From the NCBI GenBank assembly GCA_030681895.1, contig JAUXRI010000281.1, positions 1 to 62,902 on the forward strand: DNA of 62,902 nucleotides. The letters run 5' to 3'. The position numbers were made by a program, and so were the translations under genes. The stretch's first letter is position 1. Each line of letters begins with the position of its first letter. Under the pieces are notes generated by a model. It was not told the origin of the DNA and ran no database searches. It worked only from the letters and a program-made list of their open reading frames with translations. The stretch comes from Myxococcales bacterium (GTDB lineage: Bacteria; Myxococcota; Myxococcia; Myxococcales; Myxococcaceae). Of this stretch, positions 54,493 through 62,902 are shown piece after piece.

Positions 54493-56823
54493 GTGTCGCC
54501 TCTGCTCCGAGCGTTGCTGCTGACGATGCTCGCGGGCGTTGCACGTGCGGAGCGGCCCGAGGCTTCGCAGGGTGAAGGCGCCCCCGTCGAGCTCACGACG
54601 CCGCCAGACGCCGGCGCACCACTCGCGCAGCGCGAAGGCCAGGTGGAGTTCGCGATACCGCCGACCGACGCGGGCATCAGCCTCGCTCCGGACGCGGGCG
54701 AACCCGAGCCGCTCGACGGCACAGGCGGCGAGTTCGAGACGCTCGTCACTGCCGGCCGGGAAGACGCACCGGGCGACCGCGCCTCCACCGTCGTTCGACG
54801 GGCCGACCTCGACCGGCGCCTGCCCCGCAGCACGCCCGACGCCGTGCGCTTCGAGCCAGGCGTCTTCGTGCAGCGCACCGCCCATGGCCAGGCGTCGGTC
54901 TTCATTCGTGGCCTCACTGGCCAACAAACGGTGCTGCTCTTCGACGGCGTGCGGCTCAACACCTCGACGTGGCGACAGGGCCCGAACCAGTACTTCTTCA
55001 CCCTCGACTCGGCATCCATCGACAGCCTCGAGGTGTTGCGCGGTGGAGCGTCGACGTCGTTCGGCGCCGATGCGCTCGGCGGCGTCGTCGCGGTGAAGCC
55101 GCTCGAAGCGCCCGACGGCCGGAGCGGACCCATGGTGCGGTCATCGGTGACGCTCCGCGCCCGCAGCGCCGATGACGACGTCTCAGGGCGCGCGCAGGTC
55201 GAAGCGGCCGCGGGGCCGGTCGGCTTCATCGGCGGCGTCGGTGGCCGAAACGTGGGGCTGCTCGAGAGCGCCGGTGTCGTCCGAGGCCTCTCGGGCACCG
55301 TCGCCGAGGTGCCGCGCTTCCTCGACGATGGCCGGACCCAACTCGGCACCGGCTTCAAGGAGCTCACCTTCGACGCCCGCGCCACGCTGCACCTCGGCGA
55401 CCGACACTCGCTCACCGCCGCGCTCTACGGCTATCGCCAGTTCGACGCGCCGCGCACCGACCAATGCCCACCGCCGGGCGCGCGCTTCGACGAGTGCCTC
55501 ACCATCACCGAGCAGTTCCGCACGCTGGCGTACCTGAAGTGGGCGCTCGCGCTGAGCGACGCCTCGCTCGACATCACCGCCTCGTGGCAGCGGCAGCTCG
55601 AGCGGCGAGAAGGTGTTCGGCCCGCGTCGTTCGTCGCGTCGACGGGCCGTGACGTCGTCGACTCGTTCGGGGGCACTGCGCGCCTCGTCACGCGCGACTT
55701 CCGGCCGGCTGAAGGTGTGACGCTCCGCGCGCGGGGAGGCGCCGACACCTGGGTCGACCTCGTCGAGTCGAGGGCCTGGCTGTCCTTCACCGACCTGGGC
55801 CTCACCATCGAGCGCAGCCGCGGCCAGTACCTCTCGGGCTCTCGTGCAGCGACCGGCGGGGGCTTCGCCGAGCTCGAGCTCGACACGCCTGGCCGGTTCT
55901 CGTTGCGCGCGGGCGGCAGGCTTGGCTCGGCCTCGGTCGATGCGCCCGGTGATGCCGAATCCGGCTCCCTCGCCATCGCGCGACGCTGGCTGCCCCTCGC
56001 AGCGACCGGCGGTGTGCAGTGGAAGGCGACGAACGCGCTGACCCTCGCGGTCAACGCCGACCACAGCTTCCGCGCGCCCAACCTCGACGACCTGACTTCG
56101 CGTCAGCAGACGGGCCCGGGGTTTCAGTTCGAGAACCCCTCGCTCGCGCCAGAGACCGCCACCACCGTCGAGGCCGGCGCGAAGCTGCGCACGCCGCTCG
56201 TCAGCGTCGACGCGTGGGTGTTTCAGACGTGGCTCGCCGCTGCGATTGGCAAACAGCCCCGCTCCATCGCCGACTGCCCGCCGATGACGCCGCAGTGCGC
56301 TGCGTCGTTCAGCCGGCTCCAGCTCGTCAACACGCCGGGGCTGTCGGACCTGCGAGGCCTCGAGGTGAGCGCGCGGCTGCGATTGCCGCACGGCCTCGGC
56401 GCCCGGGCCACCTTCAACGCGACGTGGGGAGAAGGCCCCAACCTCATTCCACAACCCGTCGACCCCGCCGCGCCGTGGCAGTCACGCGTGCCGCTGTCGC
56501 GTATTCCGCCGCTCAACGGCATCGCCGAGCTGTCGTGGACGGATGGCGCCCGGCTCTCGACCGCGGCGTCGGTGCAGTGGGCGGGCCCTCAAGACCGGCT
56601 CGCCATCGCCGACTTGTCCGACGCACGAATTCCGTCAGGTGGAACGCCCGGCTTCGTCGTCGTCGACCTTCGCGCAGCCGTGCGGCTCTCGTCGTTCCTC
56701 TCTGCATCGCTGGTCCTCGAGAACCTGTTCGACCAGCCATGGAGAGCGCACGGCTCGAGCGTGAACGGGCCAGGCCGTGGCGTGATGCTGGCGCTGACCG
56801 GGTCGTGGTCTTCGGTCAGGTGA
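54493..56823 (+). CDS. TonB-dependent receptor
   Basis: Outer-membrane receptor of 776 residues. GTG 54493 begins a signal peptide (SPLLRALLLTMLAGVARA); upstream in-frame codons are Arg-rich and were rejected. A Pro/Asp-Ala-Gly linker precedes the TonB-box region and plug (FEPGVFVQRTAHGQASVFIR, FIRGLTGQQTVLLFDGVRLN, SLEVLRGGASTSFGADALGG). The barrel ends in VLENLFDQPWRAHGSSVNGP and a final W-containing strand. The ligand is unknown. The lipoprotein gene at 57033 follows on the same strand by about 210 bases with no gene seen between. Confidence 0.92.
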   Translation: MSPLLRALLLTMLAGVARAERPEASQGEGAPVELTTPPDAGAPLAQREGQVEFAIPPTDAGISLAPDAGEPEPLDGTGGEFETLVTAGREDAPGDRASTVVRRADLDRRLPRSTPDAVRFEPGVFVQRTAHGQASVFIRGLTGQQTVLLFDGVRLNTSTWRQGPNQYFFTLDSASIDSLEVLRGGASTSFGADALGGVVAVKPLEAPDGRSGPMVRSSVTLRARSADDDVSGRAQVEAAAGPVGFIGGVGGRNVGLLESAGVVRGLSGTVAEVPRFLDDGRTQLGTGFKELTFDARATLHLGDRHSLTAALYGYRQFDAPRTDQCPPPGARFDECLTITEQFRTLAYLKWALALSDASLDITASWQRQLERREGVRPASFVASTGRDVVDSFGGTARLVTRDFRPAEGVTLRARGGADTWVDLVESRAWLSFTDLGLTIERSRGQYLSGSRAATGGGFAELELDTPGRFSLRAGGRLGSASVDAPGDAESGSLAIARRWLPLAATGGVQWKATNALTLAVNADHSFRAPNLDDLTSRQQTGPGFQFENPSLAPETATTVEAGAKLRTPLVSVDAWVFQTWLAAAIGKQPRSIADCPPMTPQCAASFSRLQLVNTPGLSDLRGLEVSARLRLPHGLGARATFNATWGEGPNLIPQPVDPAAPWQSRVPLSRIPPLNGIAELSWTDGARLSTAASVQWAGPQDRLAIADLSDARIPSGGTPGFVVVDLRAAVRLSSFLSASLVLENLFDQPWRAHGSSVNGPGRGVMLALTGSWSSVR

Positions 56824-57032
56824 AGCACGGGCGTGACCAGCCCAGAGGCAGACCGCCTCGAAGGTGAACCTCGCGCGCGTCGAGAAGCGCAACGCACCGG
56901 TCCTCGGCCGCACCTTCGTCTTCGAGCCCGTCACCGTCGTGGTCGAGCGCTCGCCTGCCGTTGAAAGCCAGTCGTCGCGCGCGACGCTGCCGCTGACTGG
57001 TCGATGGCCGGGTGACACGGTATGCCGCGAGC

Positions 57033-58133
57033 ATGTTCCTTCGCGTCTTGCTGCTCTCCTGGCTGCTGTGCGCCTGTCCGGCGCCACTTCCTTCAGGCAC
57101 CGATGCGGGTCTTGACGGTTCCCGAGATGGCGGCGGCTTCTGCGCGACGCTCCCTTCCTTCACCGAGAACGTCTCGGCCTGCCCCTTCGCGATGGACGAC
57201 TACCGGCCGCGCGAGAACAACTCAGCCAACGACACGTGGCCTGCGTGCGTGAGCGACACCAACGTCTTCAGCCCCATCAACCCGAGCATCTCGTCGGTCG
57301 CGCGCGTGGCGGCGTTCGAGCAGATGGCCGACCTGCTGTGGCGAGGTCAGCGCACGCCGGGCCCGCAGGACTTCGTCGACGCGCGGGTGCTCTACGCGCA
57401 GGACCAGGGCCTCGACTCGCGCGTGCAGCGCCGAGAAGACATTCATTACCCGGCGGCGGCGATGGCGTGCAGCACCGCGGGGGTTCCGGCGGCCAACCCC
57501 GACCGCTGCGTCGGGCCCGCGAAGCTCCTGCCCATCCTCAACGAGGCCTTCACGAGAGGGGCGATGGGAGAGAGCCCGCAGGTGCACGCGGCGCGAATCG
57601 AGGCTGCGATGCTGTGGTTCCTCTACACGTCGACGCTCTCCGAGGTGGTGAGTTGCACGAGCCGCGCTCAGGACTGCGACAGTTCCTGGGCGTACTACGG
57701 CGGCGGAGCGCCCCGGGACCAGGTCGTCGGGCTCGCGAAGGCGGTGCAGGCGTTGGCTCCCGAGGCGCACCAACGCGCGTACGACGCGACGCTCGCCGTG
57801 CGCTGCTGGAGGAACCTGGACAACGAGACCGGCGTGGCGACGAACCTGACGTTGAGGGACCGCGCGCTGAGCCAGCTCGACCGCGCGATGCTGCGGGGCC
57901 TGGTGGTCGTGTTGCGACAACGCGTCGCCGAGCTGTCGTGCACCACCGGAGCGACGCGTGACGCGCGGCTGACGTTCGTGCAGGTGCTGTCGCCGCTCCT
58001 CGAGCGCGCGCTTCGGGAGCGGAGCCCGTCGAGCGCCGACGTGGTGAAGACGCAGCTCGCGAAGGTGGACGCGGCGACGGTGGACGTGTCGGCGGTGACG
58101 GCTGCCCTCGACACCGCGTTCCCCTGTCCCTGA
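57033..58133 (+). CDS. Lipoprotein downstream of TonB receptor, function unknown
   Basis: A 366-residue exported protein. ATG 57033 starts a signal peptide with a Cys-rich end (LLSWLLCACPAP; lipobox LCAC or LLC). The body is mostly helical with scattered Cys (VSCTSRAQDCDSSW, LAVRCWRNLDNETG) and a helical end (LVVVLRQRVAELSC). The order receptor then lipoprotein fits a partner that handles the ligand at the outer membrane. Not recognised. Confidence 0.6.
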   Translation: MFLRVLLLSWLLCACPAPLPSGTDAGLDGSRDGGGFCATLPSFTENVSACPFAMDDYRPRENNSANDTWPACVSDTNVFSPINPSISSVARVAAFEQMADLLWRGQRTPGPQDFVDARVLYAQDQGLDSRVQRREDIHYPAAAMACSTAGVPAANPDRCVGPAKLLPILNEAFTRGAMGESPQVHAARIEAAMLWFLYTSTLSEVVSCTSRAQDCDSSWAYYGGGAPRDQVVGLAKAVQALAPEAHQRAYDATLAVRCWRNLDNETGVATNLTLRDRALSQLDRAMLRGLVVVLRQRVAELSCTTGATRDARLTFVQVLSPLLERALRERSPSSADVVKTQLAKVDAATVDVSAVTAALDTAFPCP

Positions 58134-58267
58134 GGCAGGAGCACTCCCCCGCGTGACGAGCCGAGGCGTCATCGGCCGCAGAGAGTCGACCGGAAGCGCG
58201 ACGGAAATTCGCAAGGAGTGCGCGCTGCGTCGTCGCGCACCGCACGTGGACTCGACGGTCTGACGCC

Positions 58268-59554
58268 TCAGCGCTGCTCGTCTGCGAACAGCGGCATGCC
58301 TGCGCTCAACCGCAGCGAGGCCCGCGCCGTCGCCAGCTCGGTGCGCGCCTGAATCTGCGACACCTCGGCGCTGAAGACGTCGCGCTCCGCCTGAATGACG
58401 TCCACCTGCGTGGCCGCGCCCACGGCGTACCGGTCTTTCGCCACCTGGCTCGCGCGCTGTGCGGCCGTCACCTGCGCCACCACGAGGTCGGCCTTCTGCC
58501 GCGCCGCTTCGAGCCGGTTCCAGTCCTGGAAGATGGCGTCACGCGCCTGCAGGCGGGTGCGCTCGGCGGCCAGCTTCGCGGTCGACTCGGCCGACGACTG
58601 CACGCTCATGTTCTGGAACGTCGGCACGTCGAGCCTCCACTGCAGGCCGATGCCGGCGTTGTAGACGGCCGACTGGTTCTGGAAGCCGGTCGCGTTGGTG
58701 AAGCGCTGCGTGAACTGGCCCGCGACGACAGGCACCAGCGCGAGGCGCGAGGCCGTGGCGAGCTTCCCTGCGGCTTCGGCGTCGAGCTCGGCAGCCTTCA
58801 CGGTCGGCAGCTCGGGCACGCGCTCCTCGAAGGTCGCAGGGGCGGCCTCGGCGTGAAGGTCGTCCACCGGCAAGCCGACCTCGGCGGGCGGCTCGAGGAA
58901 CGAGACGGTCTGCAGCGTTCGGCGGCTGGTGGCGACGAGCGACTCGACGTCGGCGACGACCTGTCGATTGCGAGCCAGCTCCGCGCGCGCGCGCAGTTGT
59001 TCGAGCTCGGTCGCGGCTCCAGCGCCGACGCGCACGTCGATGAACTTGAGCTGGGTCTCTGCGACGCCGACCGACTTCTTCGCCGACTCGCGCACCGCGA
59101 GCGCCGCCGCGTAGCCGTAGTAGGCGCCGACGACCTGCCGCTTCACGAGGTCGCGCGTCAGCTGCTCACGCTCGGCCGCAGACTGCTGCGCCGTGTTGGT
59201 GGCCAGCGCGCGGAACCACCGCGTGGTGTCGATGAGCGGCACGTCGACCCGGAGCACGCCGTCGAACTGGTCCTGCGGCGCGATGATGAGCTTCGTCACC
59301 ACGCCGGTCGCCGGGTTCGGGAAGTTGGCGACCGCTTCGAACTGGTTGTGCGTCCACGTGGCGCTCGCCGAGAGCGACGGCAACAACGACGTCCACGCGG
59401 CGCGGAACTCGGCCTCGGCGCGCTGCCGTTGCTCGAGCGAGATGCGGCGGTCGATGTTCTGCTCATCGGCGCTCGCCAGGAACTCCTTCAGCGTCTTCGG
59501 CTGCGCGACGGCCACCGACGCCATCACCACCATCATCACTGCTGCGGTCTTCAT
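58268..59554 (-). CDS. TolC-family outer-membrane efflux protein
   Basis: A 428-residue outer-membrane channel of the TolC/OEP type: signal peptide (MMVVMASVAVAQ) and the long paired coiled-coil helices of the family (QRQRAEAEFRAAWTSLLPSL, LVKRQVVGAYYGYAAALAVR, AETQLKFIDVRVGAGAATEL; then QARDAIFQDWNRLEAARQKA, DRYAVGAATQVDVIQAERDV). The internal duplication of TolC is seen. It overlaps the RND gene by 4 bases (ATGA), so RND pump and TolC are one operon on the minus strand. Confidence 0.9.
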   Translation of the reverse strand: MKTAAVMMVVMASVAVAQPKTLKEFLASADEQNIDRRISLEQRQRAEAEFRAAWTSLLPSLSASATWTHNQFEAVANFPNPATGVVTKLIIAPQDQFDGVLRVDVPLIDTTRWFRALATNTAQQSAAEREQLTRDLVKRQVVGAYYGYAAALAVRESAKKSVGVAETQLKFIDVRVGAGAATELEQLRARAELARNRQVVADVESLVATSRRTLQTVSFLEPPAEVGLPVDDLHAEAAPATFEERVPELPTVKAAELDAEAAGKLATASRLALVPVVAGQFTQRFTNATGFQNQSAVYNAGIGLQWRLDVPTFQNMSVQSSAESTAKLAAERTRLQARDAIFQDWNRLEAARQKADLVVAQVTAAQRASQVAKDRYAVGAATQVDVIQAERDVFSAEVSQIQARTELATARASLRLSAGMPLFADEQR

Positions 59555-62500
59555 TTGCCGACCTCCCCGGCGACGGGCGTGTGCGCGGCGTGCTCATCGG
59601 TGTCTTCCGACGAGAGCTCGACCGTGCTGTCCGTGGCGCCGTACTTCTTGAAGAACAAGACGATGTCGTCGAAGAACGAATACGCGACGGGCACCGCGAG
59701 GAGCGTCAACACCAGCGACAACGTCTGGCCGCCGACGACGACGCCTGCGGTCGCCTTGTTGTACCCGGCGCCGATGCCCTTCGAGGTGACGAGCGGAATC
59801 ATGCCGGCGACGAAGGCGAGCGTCGTCATCAAGATGGGGCGCAGGCGGTCCTTGTTGCCCTTCAAGATGGACTTGTAGCGCCAGGCCTTCTCGAGCTGCC
59901 GCTTGACGGTGACGGGGTCGGCGGGGTTCGCCTTCGCGAGCGCCCGGTCGAGCTCTGCTGGCGTGAGCTCGGCGTCGAGCAATTCGTGCAGCGCGCTCTG
60001 GGTCGCGGCCCACGAGTGCCCACGGTCGATGATGCGACCTGCCGCAGCGAGCAGCCCGACGCCGGCCTCACGCAGCTGGTTGGTGTGGTCGATCTGCAGA
60101 ATCGCGTTCTTCTTCACCACGCCGAACAACACGAAGATGCCGAGCCCCGAGTAGAGGTCGAGCGCCTGGTCGAAGAGGATGATGGAGAGAATCGCGTACG
60201 GCAGCGTCAGCGGCAGCGAGATGAGGATCGTCACCGGGTGCAGCCACGACTCGAACTGCGCGGCGAGGATCAGGTACATGAAGAGCATCGAGGCGAGCAG
60301 GCCGAACAAGAAGCTCTGGCCGACCTCCTTCATGATCTTCGTCTGACCCTGAGGCCGCGCCGTGAAGCCGCGAGGCAGCGACTTCACCTCTTCTTCCAGC
60401 GTCGCCAGCACCGCGTCACCGATGGCGCCTTCGTTCGCGCCGGGCTTGCCGTTGACGAGGAAGGTGACCTGCCGCTCGCGTTGGAAGCGCAGAATCGACG
60501 ACGGGCTCGTGCCGGGCTCGAGGCGCACCACGTCGGACAGCGACACCAGGCCGACCTTGCGGCTGGGCACGGTGATGAGCTGCAGCATGTCTTCGTTCGA
60601 GCGGTAGACGGGCAACGCGCGCAGCCGCACGTCGTATTGCTCTCCGCCCTCTGCGTACGACGACACCTTCTGGCCCGCGACGAGCAACTGGAGCGCCTGC
60701 GCCACGTCACTGACCTGCACGCCGAGGTCCGCGGCGCGCGCCCGGTCGATGCTGACGCCGAGCTCCGGCTTGCCGACGATGAGCGACGAGTCGACGTCGA
60801 CGGCGTCGGGGATCTTGCGGAGCTTCTCGAGCACGCGCTCGTTCGAGGCGGTGAGCAGCTTCAGGTCGGGTCCGGCGAGCAGGAACTGAATGCGGGCCGT
60901 GGCCTGGCCTCCTCCGAACTCGTTCACGTCGGCGACGGTGACGCGCAGGTCCTTCGGGAGCTGCGAGATGATCTTCTCGCGCACGACGCCCTTGAGCTCG
61001 TTCTGCGTGATGACGCGTTTGTCGGGCGGGAGCAGCTTCACGTAGATGCGCGCGAGGTTGGCGGTGCGCGCGGCGTCGTCTCCGATGGTCACCATCGTCG
61101 CGGTCACCTCGGGCAGTTCGCGAATCTGACGGGCGACGCGTTCGCCGATGAGCTCGGACGACGCGACGCTGCGGCCTTCGGGCAGACGCACGACGACCTC
61201 GAACTGCGCGCGGTCGTCGATGGGCAGGAAGCCCTTGCGCGCGGCCTTGGTGAGCGGCCCCATCGAGGCGAGCGAGAGCACCGAGGCGATGAGCACGATC
61301 CACCGGTGGCGCAGCACGAAGCCCAGGACTGCCCCGTACCCACGCTCCACCGGGCGGTAGCCGACGTCGACCAGGCGCTCGAGCAACGACTTGCGGTGGT
61401 CGCCCTTCTTCTTCTGTTCGAGCCAGTGCGCCGCGAGCATCGGGGTCAGCGTGAAGCTGACGAACAACGACACCGCGATGGCGAACGACATCGTGACGCC
61501 GAAGCTGCGCAAGAAGCGGCCGGGAATACCCGAGATGAACGCGATGGGCAGGAAGACGGCGATGAGCGACAGCGTCGTCGCGAGCACCGCGAGGCCGATC
61601 TCCTTCGTGCCAGCGATGGCGGCCTGCTTCGGCGTGTAACCCTTCTCTTCGACGTACTTGAAGATGTTCTCGAGCACGACGATGGCGTCGTCGATGACGA
61701 TGCCGACGGCTAACGCGAGCGCCAGCAGCGTGATGGTGTTGAGCGTGAAGTCCATCAGCTTCATCAACGCGAAGGTCCCGATGATGGACGTCGGAATGGC
61801 GAGCGCGGCGATGATGGTGCTGCGCACGTTGCCGAGGAAGATGAGCACGATGATGGCCGCGAAGAGCGCGCCGAGGATGAGGTGCTCGGTGACGGCCTCG
61901 GTGCCGGTGCGAATGACCGCAGACCCGTCACGCTGCACCTCGAGCGAGTAGCCCTTCGGCAATTCCTTCCGCACTTCGTCGAGGCGGCCGTCGATGCCTC
62001 CGAGGAGCGGGCCGCCCAGGCTGCCGAACAGCGGCTTCGCCACCTTGCCGACGATGCTGTCGACGACCGTCACGGTGTTGGTGCCCGACTGTTTGCGCAG
62101 CGCCAGCAACACGGTCGACTCGCCGTTCCATCGCGCGGCGCTCGACACGTCTTCGACGCCGTCCTCGACGGTCGCGAGCTCGTCGAGCCGCACCTCGCGA
62201 CCCTGGGAGTTGCGGATGACGATGGCGCGCATCTCGTCGAGCGACTTCACGCGGCCGTTCACGCGCAGGGTCAGGTAGTCGCGGCTGGTGTCGAGCCGGC
62301 CACCGGGCAGCGTGATGTTCTGGGCGTTGATGGCGGCGCCGACCTCGGCGGGCGTGATGCCCAGCGCCTTCAGCTTCACCGGGTCGACCAGCGCGTTGAT
62401 CTGCCGCTTGCGCGCGCCGATGAGCGTCACCTGACCGACGCCGCTGACGGACTCGAGCCGGCGGCGAACGACGCGGTCGGCGATGTCGGTGACCTCCTTG

Positions 62501-62902
62501 ACGTCTTTTCCGGCGGCGCGCAGCGCGATGTAGAGCACCGGCTGCGAGTCGGGGTCGAACTTCTGCACGATGGGCGGGTCGATGCCCCTGGGCAGCTCGG
62601 GCAGCACCGAGTTGATCTTCTGCTGCACCTCGGCCGCCGCGACGTTGATGTCCTTCTCGAGGAGGAACTGCACGACGACCGTCGAGACGCCTTCAGACGA
62701 CGTCGACCGGAGCTCGTCGATGCCGCTGATGGTGTTGACCGCGCCTTCGATCTTGTCCGAGATGTCCGTCTCCATGTCCTCCGGAGCGGCGCCCGGGAGG
62801 ATGGTGACGACGGTGACGGCAGGGAAGTCGATCTTCGGGAACTGGTCGACGCCGAGCTGGCGATAGAAGACGCCGCCGACGACGAGGATGACGAGCGACA
62901 GC
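59551..62902 (-). CDS. RND efflux pump inner-membrane subunit (HAE1-type), 5' end beyond window
   Basis: More than 1117 residues seen; the start lies past the right edge. RND hallmarks: pore-domain repeats (VVQFLLEKDINVAAAEVQQK, SVLPELPRGIDPPIVQKFDP), the proton-relay helix with GIVIDDAIVVLENI, and the second-half helices (LFGLLASMLFMYLILAAQFE, GIFVLFGVVKKNAILQIDHT). Residues near 62775 give METDISDKIEGAVNTI, typical of position about 60, so the missing 5' end is short. It exports drugs or hydrophobic compounds with a membrane fusion protein, probably encoded just outside the window, and the TolC protein downstream. Confidence 0.93.
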   Translation of the reverse strand, partial: LSLVILVVGGVFYRQLGVDQFPKIDFPAVTVVTILPGAAPEDMETDISDKIEGAVNTISGIDELRSTSSEGVSTVVVQFLLEKDINVAAAEVQQKINSVLPELPRGIDPPIVQKFDPDSQPVLYIALRAAGKDVKEVTDIADRVVRRRLESVSGVGQVTLIGARKRQINALVDPVKLKALGITPAEVGAAINAQNITLPGGRLDTSRDYLTLRVNGRVKSLDEMRAIVIRNSQGREVRLDELATVEDGVEDVSSAARWNGESTVLLALRKQSGTNTVTVVDSIVGKVAKPLFGSLGGPLLGGIDGRLDEVRKELPKGYSLEVQRDGSAVIRTGTEAVTEHLILGALFAAIIVLIFLGNVRSTIIAALAIPTSIIGTFALMKLMDFTLNTITLLALALAVGIVIDDAIVVLENIFKYVEEKGYTPKQAAIAGTKEIGLAVLATTLSLIAVFLPIAFISGIPGRFLRSFGVTMSFAIAVSLFVSFTLTPMLAAHWLEQKKKGDHRKSLLERLVDVGYRPVERGYGAVLGFVLRHRWIVLIASVLSLASMGPLTKAARKGFLPIDDRAQFEVVVRLPEGRSVASSELIGERVARQIRELPEVTATMVTIGDDAARTANLARIYVKLLPPDKRVITQNELKGVVREKIISQLPKDLRVTVADVNEFGGGQATARIQFLLAGPDLKLLTASNERVLEKLRKIPDAVDVDSSLIVGKPELGVSIDRARAADLGVQVSDVAQALQLLVAGQKVSSYAEGGEQYDVRLRALPVYRSNEDMLQLITVPSRKVGLVSLSDVVRLEPGTSPSSILRFQRERQVTFLVNGKPGANEGAIGDAVLATLEEEVKSLPRGFTARPQGQTKIMKEVGQSFLFGLLASMLFMYLILAAQFESWLHPVTILISLPLTLPYAILSIILFDQALDLYSGLGIFVLFGVVKKNAILQIDHTNQLREAGVGLLAAAGRIIDRGHSWAATQSALHELLDAELTPAELDRALAKANPADPVTVKRQLEKAWRYKSILKGNKDRLRPILMTTLAFVAGMIPLVTSKGIGAGYNKATAGVVVGGQTLSLVLTLLAVPVAYSFFDDIVLFFKKYGATDSTVELSSEDTDEHAAHTPVAGEVGK

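Noticed and set aside
56824..57032. Small gene between TonB receptor and lipoprotein
   Set aside because: Neither strand gives a protein-like sequence with a credible start; probably leader DNA.
59581..61713. 710-codon plus-strand open frame over the RND gene
   Set aside because: Shadow of the RND pump; composition (Arg, Glu, Gln, His) is what GC-rich antisense DNA gives.

Overview
The window is a GC-rich, densely coded chromosomal segment that looks like a member of the Myxococcota. The clues are three Ser/Thr protein kinases with C-terminal membrane anchors, many lipoproteins with Gly/Ser/Ala or Asp-Ala-Gly stalks, a secreted M36 peptidase ending in a Gly-Cys-x-Cys/hydrophobic/Arg tail of the MYXO-CTERM type, and a sigma factor close to a kinase with a zinc-finger-like N-terminus. 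I saw no rRNA, tRNA, CRISPR array, transposase or phage genes. Taxonomy is inference from gene content.

Layout. 0-2.6 kb: a TonB-dependent receptor cut by the left edge with a His-rich small membrane protein (minus strand), divergent from an OsmC-family gene. 2.6-9.4 kb: lipoproteins, a duplicated NrfJ-like domain protein, an M74 murein endopeptidase with LysM, a frameshifted membrane gene, two translationally coupled SAF-domain genes and an SDR. 9.4-19.4 kb: a Ser/Thr kinase, a 1366-residue M36 peptidase, a small membrane protein, an AI-2E family transporter and a putative clan GH-A glycosidase lipoprotein. 19.5-30 kb: a YcaQ-like protein, two more kinases (one with an HxxxCxxC motif), a Cys-rich lipoprotein, and a TPR protein / outer-membrane protein / sigma factor operon whose last gene is followed by tandem copies of its own 3' end.

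30-41 kb: two large paralogous lipoproteins (Cys-rich modules, long stalk, ASH-like domain, von Willebrand A-like domain) flank a housekeeping and stress block of hpf/raiA-like, rpoH-like sigma, START-domain protein, Hsp70 homologue, an isolated atpH and a YebC-family gene. 41-48 kb: a collagen-like lipoprotein with a duplicated C-terminal domain, a Cys-rich repeat protein, an outer-membrane protein pair and tex. 48-58 kb: hypotheticals, a large protein of carboxypeptidase-regulatory-like repeats, a decayed gene, a ComEA-like HhH protein, a DUF6882-like protein and a TonB receptor with a lipoprotein. 58.2 kb to the right edge: a TolC-like gene overlapped by an RND efflux pump gene that runs off the window.

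The theme is cell-surface biology and signalling: many exported proteins with low-complexity stalks, kinases and alternative sigma factors. The most unusual features are the stop-codon-spanning tandem repeats behind two genes, the paired Cys-module/vWA lipoproteins, and a kinase combining a zinc-finger-like N-terminus with a changed APE motif. Three genes carry single-base frameshifts, which may be real decay or assembly error.
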